A DNA stretch of 64,000 bases from Chlorogloeopsis sp. ULAP01 (GCF_030381805.1 NZ_JAUDRH010000001.1:558001-622000), one strand, 5' to 3'. Positions 35,810 to 45,389 are shown, counted from the stretch's first letter. Translations and numbers: made by a program. Notes: generated by a model from the sequence alone, not told the origin.

Positions 35810-37054
35810 TTAAACTCTTTCTTTTAGGGCAATACCCATTAAAACTAAACCAGGCCAATAAATATATGATAAACCTTCTATTTTTTCACCAAAAGTAAAT
35901 AGAAATATGACTAACAATATACTTAATCCTGTTTTAGCAGTTTCATTTTTATAGGTTTTACTGAGTAAATCAAAAAAGCTCCATAACAATGGAAATGCCA
36001 GAGCAATCAAACCTACTATACCTTTCTCAAAGAGAATACCGAACCAGGTATGGTGAGTTCCTATAGGCATGAATGCTACAACTCTTGGTCCTCTCGGCTC
36101 TATAATTCCATGACCCCAAATAGGTGCCTCACTCCAGCGATCAAGGGCTATGCGAGCCAATGTTTCCCTAACTCTTGAAGAACTTGCCCTAGCTTTAGAA
36201 AATTGTTCTTGAAAAGTTTCAAGAACACCTATGATTAAAGGAGCAAATATACCTGCAAATACACTTAGTATTCCTGCTGCAAATTGTACTCCAGGTCTGG
36301 CAAGGTTTACGAGTAACAAAGTAATTAATGGAACGATAACAATACATAGTAAAGATAATCGTGAAAAAGAGCCTAAAATCATAGCAATCGAAGCAATCAT
36401 GCCAATCAACCGCCATTTTTTATTAGACTCTTGACAAGCAAGTAAAAAGTAAATATTGGCTACCATCCCCAAGCCAGGAGCCCAAGGTGCAAATAATGAT
36501 AAACGAACTTGATTGGTTTCTTGCTCAAAACCGTAAAGCCTCACTTGGTAGAATAATTCGCCGTTACCTCCTATTAAGCGTAAAGGAGAATCATATAAAA
36601 GGTCAGGCAGACGTAAGGTATATGCCAAATAGCAAATAGGAATAAATATTAAACTTTGTAGGCAAATAATACAGACAGCACGATAAATTAGTTTTGGTCT
36701 GATATTAAGGCAACCTATTAAAGGATATAGAGCCATTAAAGCCCACGATCTGGCCCAATTAATAGATGAGGTGATTATCTTTGCTAATCCTAAATTAAAG
36801 TCTATATGACCAATAATTAGGGCCACCTCCATAACAAGCATGGAAACGATCCATACCCATACTGTAAAAGGAATTGTGACTTTTTCGTCAGGTGGTGTAT
36901 TTTCTGTTTGACTCCAAAGCTTTTTGCCAAGGTAGAATACGAGGAACCAGGCAATTAAAGGCATGAAAACATACTGTGCTCCCAGGAAATAAAAGACGTA
37001 AATTCCTACGAGGGAGTACCAAACTACTTTTTCTTCTAAGTTTTGAGGTTTCAT
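35810..37054 (-). CDS. O-antigen ligase/polymerase-like membrane protein (Wzy type)
   Basis: 414 residues, hydrophobic, with ten or more membrane segments. A periplasmic loop with RVRETLARIALDRWSEAPIWGHGIIEP...HHTWFGILFEKGIVGL is the O-antigen ligase signature region (Wzy_C). It should polymerise or ligate repeat units on the outer face of the cytoplasmic membrane. It follows the Wzz-like gene after 112 bases on the same strand, so the two are probably co-transcribed. Confidence 0.85.
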   Translation of the reverse strand: MKPQNLEEKVVWYSLVGIYVFYFLGAQYVFMPLIAWFLVFYLGKKLWSQTENTPPDEKVTIPFTVWVWIVSMLVMEVALIIGHIDFNLGLAKIITSSINWARSWALMALYPLIGCLNIRPKLIYRAVCIICLQSLIFIPICYLAYTLRLPDLLYDSPLRLIGGNGELFYQVRLYGFEQETNQVRLSLFAPWAPGLGMVANIYFLLACQESNKKWRLIGMIASIAMILGSFSRLSLLCIVIVPLITLLLVNLARPGVQFAAGILSVFAGIFAPLIIGVLETFQEQFSKARASSSRVRETLARIALDRWSEAPIWGHGIIEPRGPRVVAFMPIGTHHTWFGILFEKGIVGLIALAFPLLWSFFDLLSKTYKNETAKTGLSILLVIFLFTFGEKIEGLSYIYWPGLVLMGIALKERV

Positions 37055-37166
37055 CCGAATCAGGATTTAGAAGTTTTCAGTTTTGCTAAAACTATTAATG
37101 TTTTCTAAGCCTTGCTTTAATTAAGCTAATTTTTCTTGGGTTGCAATCACTGCCAGGTCATTCATG

Positions 37167-38597
37167 TCATTTTTCAACACGGGTGTAATATAACTCATTA
37201 TGGAAAGCTCTACGTTTGCGATCGCGTAACCAGAGCAATACTATACCTGTAGTTAGAAAAAGAGAGCCAACAGCCGCACCCAAAAATGCGTATGTTTTAT
37301 TGGGCTGACTAGGACTACCAGGTAAGCTTGGTTCTTGCAGCATTTGAATAAGTGGATAAGAACCAAAAGCATTCGACTTACCAATATCCAGTCTAGTTAA
37401 AGTAGAAGAAAAAACTGCTTCGGCAACTTGCAGATCTCGCTTGAGAGCATCCAAAGTAGTTTGCTGCTGTGCCAGATTTTTCAGCCTATTCTCAAGTTCA
37501 GCAATTTGCTGATCTATTGTCTGAGCTTGTGCTGTGAGTCCTTTTTGCTCTGACTGAACTGTAACCAACTCTTGATAGAGAGCTTCGCGAGGCGTACCAT
37601 TGGAACTGTTACTACTTACATTTAATTGCTTGATTAAACTTTCCAAGCTGACAGGACGCCCTACAAGGGTTTGGCCTCTGGCTAGTAATGCTTGTTGAGC
37701 TGCATCTCGTTTGGCTCGCTCTGCAACAACCGTAGGATGATCGGACAAAAATTTTGACTCTAAAACAACTAAAGCAGCACTAGCATCACTATAATTTTTT
37801 AGATTCTGCTGAAATATCTGATCTGTTTGAAGACTAAAAGCATCAGATGCTTGTTCAGAAGAAACTTTCAAATTAGTCGATAACTGTCTGAAGCGAGCAG
37901 TAGTTTGCTGCTGTTGAGCCACTATTTCAGCTCTTTGTCTCCTTAGCTGCTCTATGTTGCTTGTTAAGTCGCTAATTTGAGCCTCAGAATTTAATCCTGA
38001 GCGTGCCTTGTAGTTAGAAAGACGCTGTTGTGACACTTGCAGCTTCTGCTGTGCTGAATTTAGAGCTCTTTGAAAACCTACCTCTTTTTTCAAAACTTCT
38101 TGCTGTCTAAATTCATTCAGCTTATCTTCAAAGGCTTTGTAAAAAGCTATGGATTTCTGTTGAGCTTCCTGAGGAGTTGCACCTTTAAACTCAATAGTCA
38201 TAACAGTAGTATTATCTACTACTTTGACACGTGGCTCTCCAAACTCTTGTGTAGACATATTGAGTTGAGCAGCCGCAGACTTCAGCACAGGCTCACTCAA
38301 AGCAATGAACTTATAGTTTTCTCTTGGATCTTGAGTAGCACTAAAGGTGTACGGAGACGAATTTTCATAAGAAGCTTGGCCAATGCCTGGTAGGTTAACA
38401 CTGGCATTAGAGCCTCCTCCAGGGAGGTTAATAGTCGAAGAACTACTGTAAGTTGGAGGCGTGAGCTTTATATACAGTAAAGCTAGTACCCAAAGGGCTA
38501 AATTTGCTGCTATGCCTAGAAGTAAGTAGTTTTGCCAACGCCCTTGGTTCGCTGTTGATTTGCCAGGGTATGCAGAGACCTCTATATACTTAGTCAT
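37167..38597 (-). CDS. Wzz/GumC-type polysaccharide chain-length protein, no tyrosine-kinase domain
   Basis: 476 residues. Transmembrane helices near 26-46 and 437-457 flank a large periplasmic domain whose middle (~160-400) is a long coiled coil rich in Gln/Lys/Leu, a PCP hallmark. Residues ~60-130 form the Wzz N-terminal domain, and SLPGSPSQPNKTYAFLGAAV matches the Pro-rich region before the second helix. There is no C-terminal Walker A kinase, so a separate bacterial-tyrosine kinase may exist elsewhere. It controls EPS length with Wzx and Wzy. Promoter module C is about 160 bases upstream. Confidence 0.9.
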   Translation of the reverse strand: MTKYIEVSAYPGKSTANQGRWQNYLLLGIAANLALWVLALLYIKLTPPTYSSSSTINLPGGGSNASVNLPGIGQASYENSSPYTFSATQDPRENYKFIALSEPVLKSAAAQLNMSTQEFGEPRVKVVDNTTVMTIEFKGATPQEAQQKSIAFYKAFEDKLNEFRQQEVLKKEVGFQRALNSAQQKLQVSQQRLSNYKARSGLNSEAQISDLTSNIEQLRRQRAEIVAQQQQTTARFRQLSTNLKVSSEQASDAFSLQTDQIFQQNLKNYSDASAALVVLESKFLSDHPTVVAERAKRDAAQQALLARGQTLVGRPVSLESLIKQLNVSSNSSNGTPREALYQELVTVQSEQKGLTAQAQTIDQQIAELENRLKNLAQQQTTLDALKRDLQVAEAVFSSTLTRLDIGKSNAFGSYPLIQMLQEPSLPGSPSQPNKTYAFLGAAVGSLFLTTGIVLLWLRDRKRRAFHNELYYTRVEK

Positions 38598-39454
38598 TCA
38601 AAATCCTTCTAAATTCGGGAACCAGCGGAGTTCTAGAGCCTAAGTGCTGTTGTGCTATTGCCTCTATATACTATACTTCCAAACTTACGCTTTGGTAGTT
38701 TTAAGACTTTGACTCAGCAAGTCTTCATGAAATTATTAAGCTCTAACTACAACAGAAAATACTATCTGATGGTTACGATCACGCTAGTGCAGACATCATC
38801 CTTTGAAGAGGTAAAACTATCCTCTAGGCTATCCATATGGATATATTTTATCTCCAATTTTTACTACTTAGAATATTAAAGATTATTTTATACATTAACT
38901 AGAGCGAAGTATATAAGTCTAAATATAGTGCCAAGCCTACATAAACTAGAATAAGTTATTTAATGTCTAAGATCTAATTGGATATCAATATAGTAATAAA
39001 ATATACCATAATTGCAAAACAATCGGAGATTGAAAACTCAATCCCTAACTCCAAAGTGATTGGAACTTTATGCACAAATTATCTCATTTGTCAAATTTAT
39101 GAATTTATTTAATTTGGTTTAGTGCAGTGTTAGAGAAACTACATTAAGTGCTTATTCTTATAATTAAAGGACAGACTTTACCTTATCTTTATAAAATATT
39201 TGTTAAGAAAAAGTTTAAACCGCAGTGGCAATTTGTTTGAAAAGACCCCTAAGCCGCTTTCATGCCAAAATCTAAGTTGTCCAAATATGGACTCTAATAG
39301 ATTGAAAATTAGTTAAATGCTCTCAATGAGATTAAAGATTAATTAAAGTACTTTTCATAAAAGAGCCAGTTATGACAGGATTTACTCTTATATGTCTAAT
39401 GTGGATATACCTTAAATTAGTTAAACTTTATTATTTGATTTTATTTTTCACTTT
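38598..39454. other. Intergenic region between wzz-like and PhyH-like genes
   Basis: About 850 AT-rich bases between divergent genes. Promoter module C lies at 38756-38834. I see no gene in the rest; a short plus-strand frame at 38652-38879 overlaps the promoter module and lacks protein-like features. Confidence 0.5.
38756..38834 (-). promoter_or_regulatory. EPS promoter module C (TAGTAT box plus three GGAT boxes)
   Basis: Minus-strand reading: GGATA (38830-38834), GGATA (38818-38822; 12 bases), GGATG (38797-38801; 21 bases), then TAGTAT (38759-38764; 38 bases). The 21 bases at 38756-38776 are identical with 26040-26060 of module A. It faces the wzz-like gene 160 bases away. Confidence 0.68.
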
Positions 39455-40315
39455 ATGTTTTACAAAATCCGTACTAAAGTAGCGGGCTTGCTTTCTGAAT
39501 GTTTTTACAGATTTTCTCTGCTGACACATAGTAGAAAACTGCCTCCAGTTTGTTCAAGCGATCGCCTCATTATCAATGAACTGAAAAAAGAAGGTGCGCA
39601 CATCACATCATTGCAGGAATTGGGTCTGCCCTCCACACCCGATATGCTGAATGCATCCAAGAAGTATCTAGAAATGATGTCAGCAGCGATCGTTGAATCG
39701 TCAGAAAAAACTGAACCACAGATCTGCACAGTCACAAATCTGGTAGAATTTTCTAGATGGGCTGTCGAAAAGAGACTGCTTCAGATTGCAGAAAACTATA
39801 TTGGGTTGCCGATAAAATTTCAAGGTGTTCATCTGCGTAGGGACTTTCCTAGTACAGAACACTGTGGCATCCAAAGATGGCATTGGGATATAGAAGATCG
39901 CCGTGTAGTAAAGATTATTGTCTACTTAAATGATGTAGACGAAAAAACAGGTCCATTTGAGTACATTTCCAAGTCTTTAACTTCTCGTTGGTTTGGGCAG
40001 AGATGGAGAATTAACCGTACTGCCAAAAGATCCAGCATATTTGGGATTGCGGATGAGGAATTGACATCAATAATTCCAAAACCAGCTTGGCGAAAGTGTT
40101 TAGGAGCAGCAGGCACAGTCATATTTGTAGATGCAGCCAATGTTCTCCATCACGGTACGCTGCGCTCAGAAGAACGTTCAGCTTTGTTCTTCGTATACAC
40201 AGCCGCATCCCCCAAGCGACCAGCAGAGTGTACACAATACAGTGACAATACCTACCCTAGTCCAGATGAATTGGTTGCTAATTATATACCCAAGCCTGCT
40301 TACGCAGATTTGTAA
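39455..40315 (+). CDS. PhyH-family Fe(II)/2-oxoglutarate-dependent oxygenase-like protein
   Basis: 286 residues. Likely metal ligands His143 and Asp145 in RWHWDIED and a distal His232 or His233 in VLHHGTLRSEERSALFF, with Arg237 or Arg241 available for 2-oxoglutarate. Flanking YLNDVDEKTGPFEYI is the usual jelly-roll strand region of phytanoyl-CoA dioxygenases. It would hydroxylate an unknown substrate in the cytoplasm, possibly a sugar or lipid in EPS formation. A distantly similar protein is at 61543. A 7-base inverted repeat (40401-40442) follows it. Sequence is less AT-rich than the EPS genes to the left. Confidence 0.75.
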   Translation: MFYKIRTKVAGLLSECFYRFSLLTHSRKLPPVCSSDRLIINELKKEGAHITSLQELGLPSTPDMLNASKKYLEMMSAAIVESSEKTEPQICTVTNLVEFSRWAVEKRLLQIAENYIGLPIKFQGVHLRRDFPSTEHCGIQRWHWDIEDRRVVKIIVYLNDVDEKTGPFEYISKSLTSRWFGQRWRINRTAKRSSIFGIADEELTSIIPKPAWRKCLGAAGTVIFVDAANVLHHGTLRSEERSALFFVYTAASPKRPAECTQYSDNTYPSPDELVANYIPKPAYADL

Positions 40316-40499
40316 ATGACAAAGTTACTGACTTTAGTCTTAGTTTTACTTTAGGTATACAAGTCTAAAAGCCAATTCAGAAGTGCTAGCTGTAGACAAA
40401 TCACCTGGTAAAAGATGCTTAAGCGCAGCTTACTACAGGTGACGACTTTTTATGTTCCCATTTCATCTAGCGCACAAGTAATCAGGAGAAGTGTATCCT

Positions 40500-41537
40500 A
40501 TGCCTAAAGTTTCTGTGGTAATGACAGCCTACAATGCAATGGCCTATCTGCCACAAACAATGGAAACCTTGCTATGGCAAAGTTTTACTGATTTTGAATT
40601 AGTATTAGTTAACAATGGTAGTACAGATAATATTGTAGAGTGGGTGACCCAATTAAGTGAACCACGAATAAAACTGATTTCTCAAGAAAATCGAGGTATT
40701 CCTGGGGGATTGAATAGAGGCATTGCTCATGCTCAAGGCGAGTATATCACCTTTCTGGATGCTGATGATTTGTGGGATCCTACCAAATTGGAAAAACAAG
40801 TAAAGATTTTGGATGAAAATCCAGAGGTAGGTCTGGTTTATAACTGGGTGACTTTGATTGATGAACACTCTAAGGATATAGGAGGATTAATCCACAGGCA
40901 CAGTATCGTCAAGTTTAAAGCGGAAGGCGATGTGCGTAAACAACTGCTAGAGCAAGATATTATTGGATGCGGCAGTTCGGCAATGGTTCGCCGTGTATGT
41001 TTTGAAGAAGTAGGAGTATTCGATCCAAGTTTCACGATCGCCGCAGACTGGGATATGTGGGTTCGGATTGGTTTACACTACCCCTTCAAGGTAATTAAAG
41101 AACCACTAACTTACTACCGCAAGCATTCTAGAAGTATGACTTCAAACTGGCAGGCGGCAATGCGAGATTGTGGTGTCGCGATCGAAAAAATTTTTTCCTA
41201 TGTCTCGCCAGAATTGCAATACTTGAAAAATCACAGCTATGGCCGACTCTATTTCTACCATGCTCAACAGCGAGTCAGAAGCTTAGAAAGGGACTATTGT
41301 GAGGCAAGCCGTTTATATAAGAAGGCAGTTAGTTACTATCCTCGACTAGCTTATTGTTGGTCGTCTATGCGGTTAAACCTTACTATCAACTTACTGAAGT
41401 TACTTGGCGCACATCGGTATGACAGATTAATTAAACTATTGCGTTTATTAGTATCCCATACCAAGAAAAAATTAATGAGAATAACTGTTTTGCTTAGTGG
41501 GAATGAAAAAGCTCTAACCAATGAAATAGTCAAGTAA
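40500..41537 (+). CDS. Family 2 glycosyltransferase
   Basis: 345 residues from the ATG at 40500, which is 11 bases after AGGAG; the GTG at 40491 lies only two bases after it and is less likely. GT-A motifs: VSVVMTAYNA, VNNGSTD (37-43), DADD (87-90), then ADWDMWVRIGLHYPF for the acceptor region. A C-terminal ~90-residue helical, basic tail ends the protein. Sugar specificity unknown. It follows the PhyH-like gene after about 180 bases on the same strand and precedes pyrB, marking the right edge of the EPS block. Confidence 0.88.
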   Translation: MPKVSVVMTAYNAMAYLPQTMETLLWQSFTDFELVLVNNGSTDNIVEWVTQLSEPRIKLISQENRGIPGGLNRGIAHAQGEYITFLDADDLWDPTKLEKQVKILDENPEVGLVYNWVTLIDEHSKDIGGLIHRHSIVKFKAEGDVRKQLLEQDIIGCGSSAMVRRVCFEEVGVFDPSFTIAADWDMWVRIGLHYPFKVIKEPLTYYRKHSRSMTSNWQAAMRDCGVAIEKIFSYVSPELQYLKNHSYGRLYFYHAQQRVRSLERDYCEASRLYKKAVSYYPRLAYCWSSMRLNLTINLLKLLGAHRYDRLIKLLRLLVSHTKKKLMRITVLLSGNEKALTNEIVK

Positions 41538-41908
41538 TTTCTATAAGCTATGACTAGCAAAAATTTCAGTGAGGTGAAAGTCAGCCCAACCAGTTCATTG
41601 TTTGACTAGGTATTAAGTATAAATTTGTTTGCGATCGCACTCATCACTAGAAAGGTACCAGGACGCTTGAAGCATAATTTATTGCATTTGGCAGGGTGTG
41701 ATCTCAAAATCCTCAATATTGATCGGGATTAATAGCGAGTTGTTTGCTCAGACCAAGCAATTATTAATACAAGTATTAGACAATTTGTGATTTCAACCGT
41801 CTTATTCTCTCGAATTGAAGGAGAATGTAGTAGTAATAAATTTTCTCAACCTGGTCAAAAAACTGTAGAGATAAGTTCGCACCTCTACACAAAAATGAAT
41901 AGCTATTT
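41538..41908. other. Intergenic region upstream of pyrB
   Basis: One HIP1 octamer near 41632. No gene, hairpin or repeat of note; the pyrB promoter is presumably here. Confidence 0.35.
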
Positions 41909-42901
41909 ATGCCTAGTACTAATTGGACTCGTCACCACATTCTTTCTTTAGCTGATTTCACTCTAGCGGAGTATGATACCGTGTTGCAAACTGCCGCTAG
42001 TTTTCAGGAGGTACTATCACGGCGGACTAAAAAAGTGCCAACTTTACAGGGACAGGTAGTGGCGAACTTGTTTTTTGAGCCATCAACCCGTACTCGCAGC
42101 AGCTTTGAACTTGCTGCCAAACGCCTCTCAGCAGATACCCTCAACTTTGCCAGCGCCACTTCTTCAATGACTAAAGGAGAAACTATTCTCGATACAGCCA
42201 AGACCTATTTAGCTATGGGAACTGATATCATGGTCGTTCGCCATAAAGAGGCAGGAGTACCTAATGCGATCGCTCAAGAAATGGATCGTCTTGGCGTAAA
42301 AGTTAGCGTCCTCAATGCCGGAGACGGTCAACATGAGCATCCTTCCCAAGCGCTGTTAGACTTATTTACAATCTGTACTCTCCTTGATCCAAATCATCCG
42401 CGCCTTGAACTTCTCAAAAATAAAAAAATTGCTATAGTTGGTGATATTCTACATTCGCGAGTAGCTAGGTCAAATATTTGGAGTTTAACTGCAACTGGTG
42501 CCGAATTGCATCTAGCAGCACCACCTACATTATTACCCAAATTATTCGCAGATTACGGAAAAAATAGACTAGGTAAGCTATTTCTCCATTGGCAATTGGA
42601 GCCTGCTTTACAAGATGCTGACTTTGTGATGACTCTGCGCCTGCAAAAAGAACGCATGAGTGCAAATTTATTACCTTCTTTGCGAGAATACCATCAAATG
42701 TTTGGAATTACACGTTCAAAACTACAACTGTGTAAGCCTAACGTCAAAGTTTTGCATCCAGGCCCAGTCAACCGTGGTGTCGAAATTAGCTCAGATTTAA
42801 TGGATGACCCCGAATTTAGTCTTATTCAAACACAAGTTACTAGCGGTGTTGCCGTACGTATGGCACTGCTGTATTTAATTGGTAGTGGCAAGGTAACTTA
42901 A
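41909..42901 (+). CDS. pyrB: Aspartate carbamoyltransferase catalytic subunit
   Basis: 330 residues. Carbamoyl-phosphate site STRTR (59-63), then MTKGETILDTAKT, HPSQALLDLFTI, and HPGPVNRGVEI near the C-terminus; all key regions are present. It condenses carbamoyl phosphate and aspartate to carbamoyl-aspartate, the first dedicated pyrimidine step. No regulatory (pyrI) gene is adjacent. The next gene, in the same orientation, is the ArsR-Clp_N fusion, about 100 bases later, with its own operator-like promoter. Confidence 0.97.
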   Translation: MPSTNWTRHHILSLADFTLAEYDTVLQTAASFQEVLSRRTKKVPTLQGQVVANLFFEPSTRTRSSFELAAKRLSADTLNFASATSSMTKGETILDTAKTYLAMGTDIMVVRHKEAGVPNAIAQEMDRLGVKVSVLNAGDGQHEHPSQALLDLFTICTLLDPNHPRLELLKNKKIAIVGDILHSRVARSNIWSLTATGAELHLAAPPTLLPKLFADYGKNRLGKLFLHWQLEPALQDADFVMTLRLQKERMSANLLPSLREYHQMFGITRSKLQLCKPNVKVLHPGPVNRGVEISSDLMDDPEFSLIQTQVTSGVAVRMALLYLIGSGKVT

Positions 42902-42950
42902 AACAAATAAAGACAAAAAGGAACCTCCTGCCTTTCCTCACCTGAGTTGG

Positions 42951-42977
42951 AATGTCAAAAATGTGAGTATTGACATT
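42951..42977 (+). promoter_or_regulatory. Operator-like inverted repeat overlapping a -35 box
   Basis: AATGTCAA (42951-42958) and TTGACATT (42970-42977) are perfect 8-base inverted arms around 11 bases, and TTGACA (42970-42975) is a consensus -35 hexamer; 17 bases on is an AT-rich -10 candidate (ATTCTA) that ends only about five bases before the ATG at 43004. The layout suggests autoregulation and a nearly leaderless transcript. Confidence 0.5.
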
Positions 42978-43003
42978 TCTATTATTTCCATTATTCTAGA
43001 AAT

Positions 43004-43861
43004 ATGGAATATATAGAAACGGCTCGTTATGCAGACATCTTTGCTGCATTAGGATCGGAGCCAAGACTAGAAATTATGCGGCTGCTGTTTGCAGCTTATC
43101 CAGAGGGGATGACTGTAGGCGAGATTCACCAAAAGCTAAAAATTCCGAACTCAACCTTATCGCATCATTTGGAGAAGTTGCGAATTGAGGGTTTAGTTAA
43201 TAGTCGAAAAGATAAGCAATTTCTGTGGTATTCAGCCAACGCTGAGATTATGGAAGACTTACTGTCTTTTCTTTATACTGGGAAATCTCGAAGCGATCAC
43301 GCCCTAACAGCAGTCAACAATGCATCGATGCAGGAAGGGTTTATGTTTGAAAGATTTTTTGAGTCTATTTTTGAAAGAATTTTTGGATTTGTCTCGGACA
43401 GATTCCACCTTAACGGTTTTGAAAGATTCACTCAAAAAGCTGTTACTGTCATCAATATTGCCCAAGATGAATCTCGGCGCTTGGGACATACGTATATTGG
43501 CACTGAACAAATTTTGGTAGGACTAGTTGGTGAAGGCAGTGGATTTGCATCACAGTTTCTCTCCTCTGTAGGATTGAACTTGGAAACAGTCAAGATGGAG
43601 GAAGAAAAAATTGTTGGCAGAGGGAGAGGATTAACGCCTGTGGATATGCCCTTCACACCCAGAGCCAAGCGGGTGTTAGAGCTAGCAGTAGAAGAGTCAC
43701 AACAACTAGGCGTCAATTATATTGGTACAGAACATCTGCTGTTAGGCATTCTTAAAGAAGGAGCTAAAGGTACAGCAGGGGGAGCAGCAATTAGGATTTT
43801 GCAAAACCTAGGTGTAGATTTGGTTGCTTTTGAACAACGCCTGCGAAGAGCATTAACTTAA
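43004..43861 (+). CDS. ArsR-type regulator fused to a Clp_N double-repeat domain
   Basis: 285 residues. Residues ~5-92 are an ArsR winged helix (FAALGSEPRLEIMRLLF; MTVGEIHQKLKIPNSTLSHHLEKL). Residues ~140-285 match the N-terminal domain of ClpC/ClpA: two repeats, RFTQKAVTVINIAQDESRRLGHTYIGTEQILVGL and RAKRVLELAVEESQQLGVNYIGTEHLLLGIL (each slightly truncated here by eye). A polar/aromatic linker lies between (~95-138). There is no AAA ATPase and no Cys at all, so the classical ArsR metal site is absent. In ClpC this domain binds adaptors and substrates, so the fusion might sense proteostasis or be delivered to Clp protease. Function is inferred. Confidence 0.88.
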   Translation: MEYIETARYADIFAALGSEPRLEIMRLLFAAYPEGMTVGEIHQKLKIPNSTLSHHLEKLRIEGLVNSRKDKQFLWYSANAEIMEDLLSFLYTGKSRSDHALTAVNNASMQEGFMFERFFESIFERIFGFVSDRFHLNGFERFTQKAVTVINIAQDESRRLGHTYIGTEQILVGLVGEGSGFASQFLSSVGLNLETVKMEEEKIVGRGRGLTPVDMPFTPRAKRVLELAVEESQQLGVNYIGTEHLLLGILKEGAKGTAGGAAIRILQNLGVDLVAFEQRLRRALT

Positions 43862-44397
43862 CTAAAAAGGTAGCTGATGCATAGTCATAACCCACCATTA
43901 TTGTCACATATAATACTTCTACTTGAGTTATGAAAATCAAGAGGCTCAAATCCCCGACTTCTTTAACAAGTCGGGGATCTAGTTGTTCGCGAATGATTTT
44001 GGACTGCTATGTTTGATGATCTATCAAAAACGATTCCAAAGAAAGATTTTTAATAATTACCTCAGACAGATATTTATTTTGGCGTTTTAATTCAAATATT
44101 ATTTTTGCTTTGAGAGTTTCATTGACGAACTGATGAATATTATCTACCTCATCTAACTAAAGTAAGAATAAATAACTTAATTTAAGCTTCTCATTCTTAC
44201 CATTTAATTCCTTCAATTGTTAGATGTCTCATTTCAAAATTAGAGGAATAATATTAATAAATTGAATAATTAAGATTTACTTGAAGTTATTGGGTTTAAT
44301 TGCAGACTTTAGAACCATTAATCAAAATTAATGAGTAAAGGCTAAGTCTAATTATCATAACCTGATTCAAGAGCTTACAGATATGGGAGGAAAAACT
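43862..44397. other. Intergenic region with terminator hairpin
   Basis: The hairpin at 43950-43978 is described separately. The rest is AT-rich, with no gene seen, up to the pentapeptide-repeat gene. Confidence 0.4.
43950..43978. repeat. GC-rich palindromic repeat, probable terminator
   Basis: ATCCCCGACTT (43950-43960) pairs perfectly with AAGTCGGGGAT (43968-43978) around CTTTAAC. It lies ~90 bases behind the ArsR-Clp_N gene. The sequence is a common interspersed palindrome in cyanobacteria and could end transcription. Confidence 0.65.
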
Positions 44398-44841
44398 ATG
44401 AAGATTAGAATTTTGACTGCAACGGCTTTATTAAGTACAATATCTTTCTTTGTCTCCACTCCTGTAAAAGCAGAAAATTCCGTTAATAATGTTCGGCGCT
44501 TACTAGAAACTAGAGCATGTTACAGATGTAATTTAAAAGGTGCGAATCTTAGCGGTGCTCACTTAATTGGCGCAGACTTGCGAAATGCTAATTTAAAGGG
44601 TGCAAATTTGGAAGGTGCAAACCTAGAAGGCGCAGATTTAACTGGTGCAAATTTGGAATCTGCTAATTTATCACAAACTTTTGCTAGTGGCACTACATTT
44701 AATAACGCTAATCTCAGTAATGCTGATTTAAGTAATGCTCATTTATATAACGCTCAAGTAGATGGAGCTATTATGATTGACACAAATATCAGTGGAGCAA
44801 ATGGTTTTAATTTTATTCTTGGTGTCGGAGGCGAGGAATAA
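44398..44841 (+). CDS. Exported pentapeptide-repeat protein
   Basis: 147 residues from the ATG at 44398. An ATG at 44383 is in frame, but the intervening bases contain GGGAGG, the obvious ribosome site for 44398. Signal peptide MKIRILTATALLSTISFF with a likely cut after PVKA. Residues ~45-130 are about 15 A(N/D)LxX repeats (LSGANLSGAHLIGADL-like), forming a right-handed quadrilateral beta-helix. CYRCNLKGANL, with two Cys, begins the repeats, a frequent feature of cyanobacterial lumenal or periplasmic members. Function unknown. Confidence 0.85.
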   Translation: MKIRILTATALLSTISFFVSTPVKAENSVNNVRRLLETRACYRCNLKGANLSGAHLIGADLRNANLKGANLEGANLEGADLTGANLESANLSQTFASGTTFNNANLSNADLSNAHLYNAQVDGAIMIDTNISGANGFNFILGVGGEE

Positions 44842-45333
44842 AATCTATAGGATAATAGTTAGAAGTTATAAGAAGCAATTTTAAATATTCTAATTTCTAA
44901 CTTCTAATTTTCCTTAATTTATTAAACTAGAAATTTAGATAGATTATTGTAGATATTTACTCAATCTATATTTCTATGAGAATAACTGGCTTGAGGACTT
45001 TAGAGAAAATGAAGAGCAAATTTTGCTATCTATAAGATAAGATTTAATATTTTTGCTATTTTACTAAATTGGGATAATAAATATTATTTGATTATATTTA
45101 TATTTTCTTAGAGATGTGTCATAGTATGTCTTGACAGATTCAAAAAATACTAGCAATAGTAATATGATAACCGCCAAATCACCCATAACAAACACTTTAT
45201 AGTGAGGACTTTAGTCTTCACTATGAGCAAATATTTTTATTCAGTTTGATTAACTGGACATGATATAACTTAGTATTCTATTACTAGATTTTTAGGTATT
45301 TTCATTGAAAAATTTTAGATTCAAATTAATACA

Positions 45334-45389
45334 ATTAGGATAATACGTAAGTAATAATGCGATTAGGATAATACGTAGGTAATAATATA
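45334..45389. repeat. Two-copy 28-base direct repeat
   Basis: ATTAGGATAATACGTAAGTA starts at 45334 and recurs 28 bases later (45362) with one change. Short tandem copies with TAATAC could be multiple protein-binding sites or a recent duplication. Confidence 0.6.

Noticed and set aside
38652..38879. 75-residue frame ahead of the PhyH-like gene
   Set aside because: Lies over promoter module C, and has no protein-like features.
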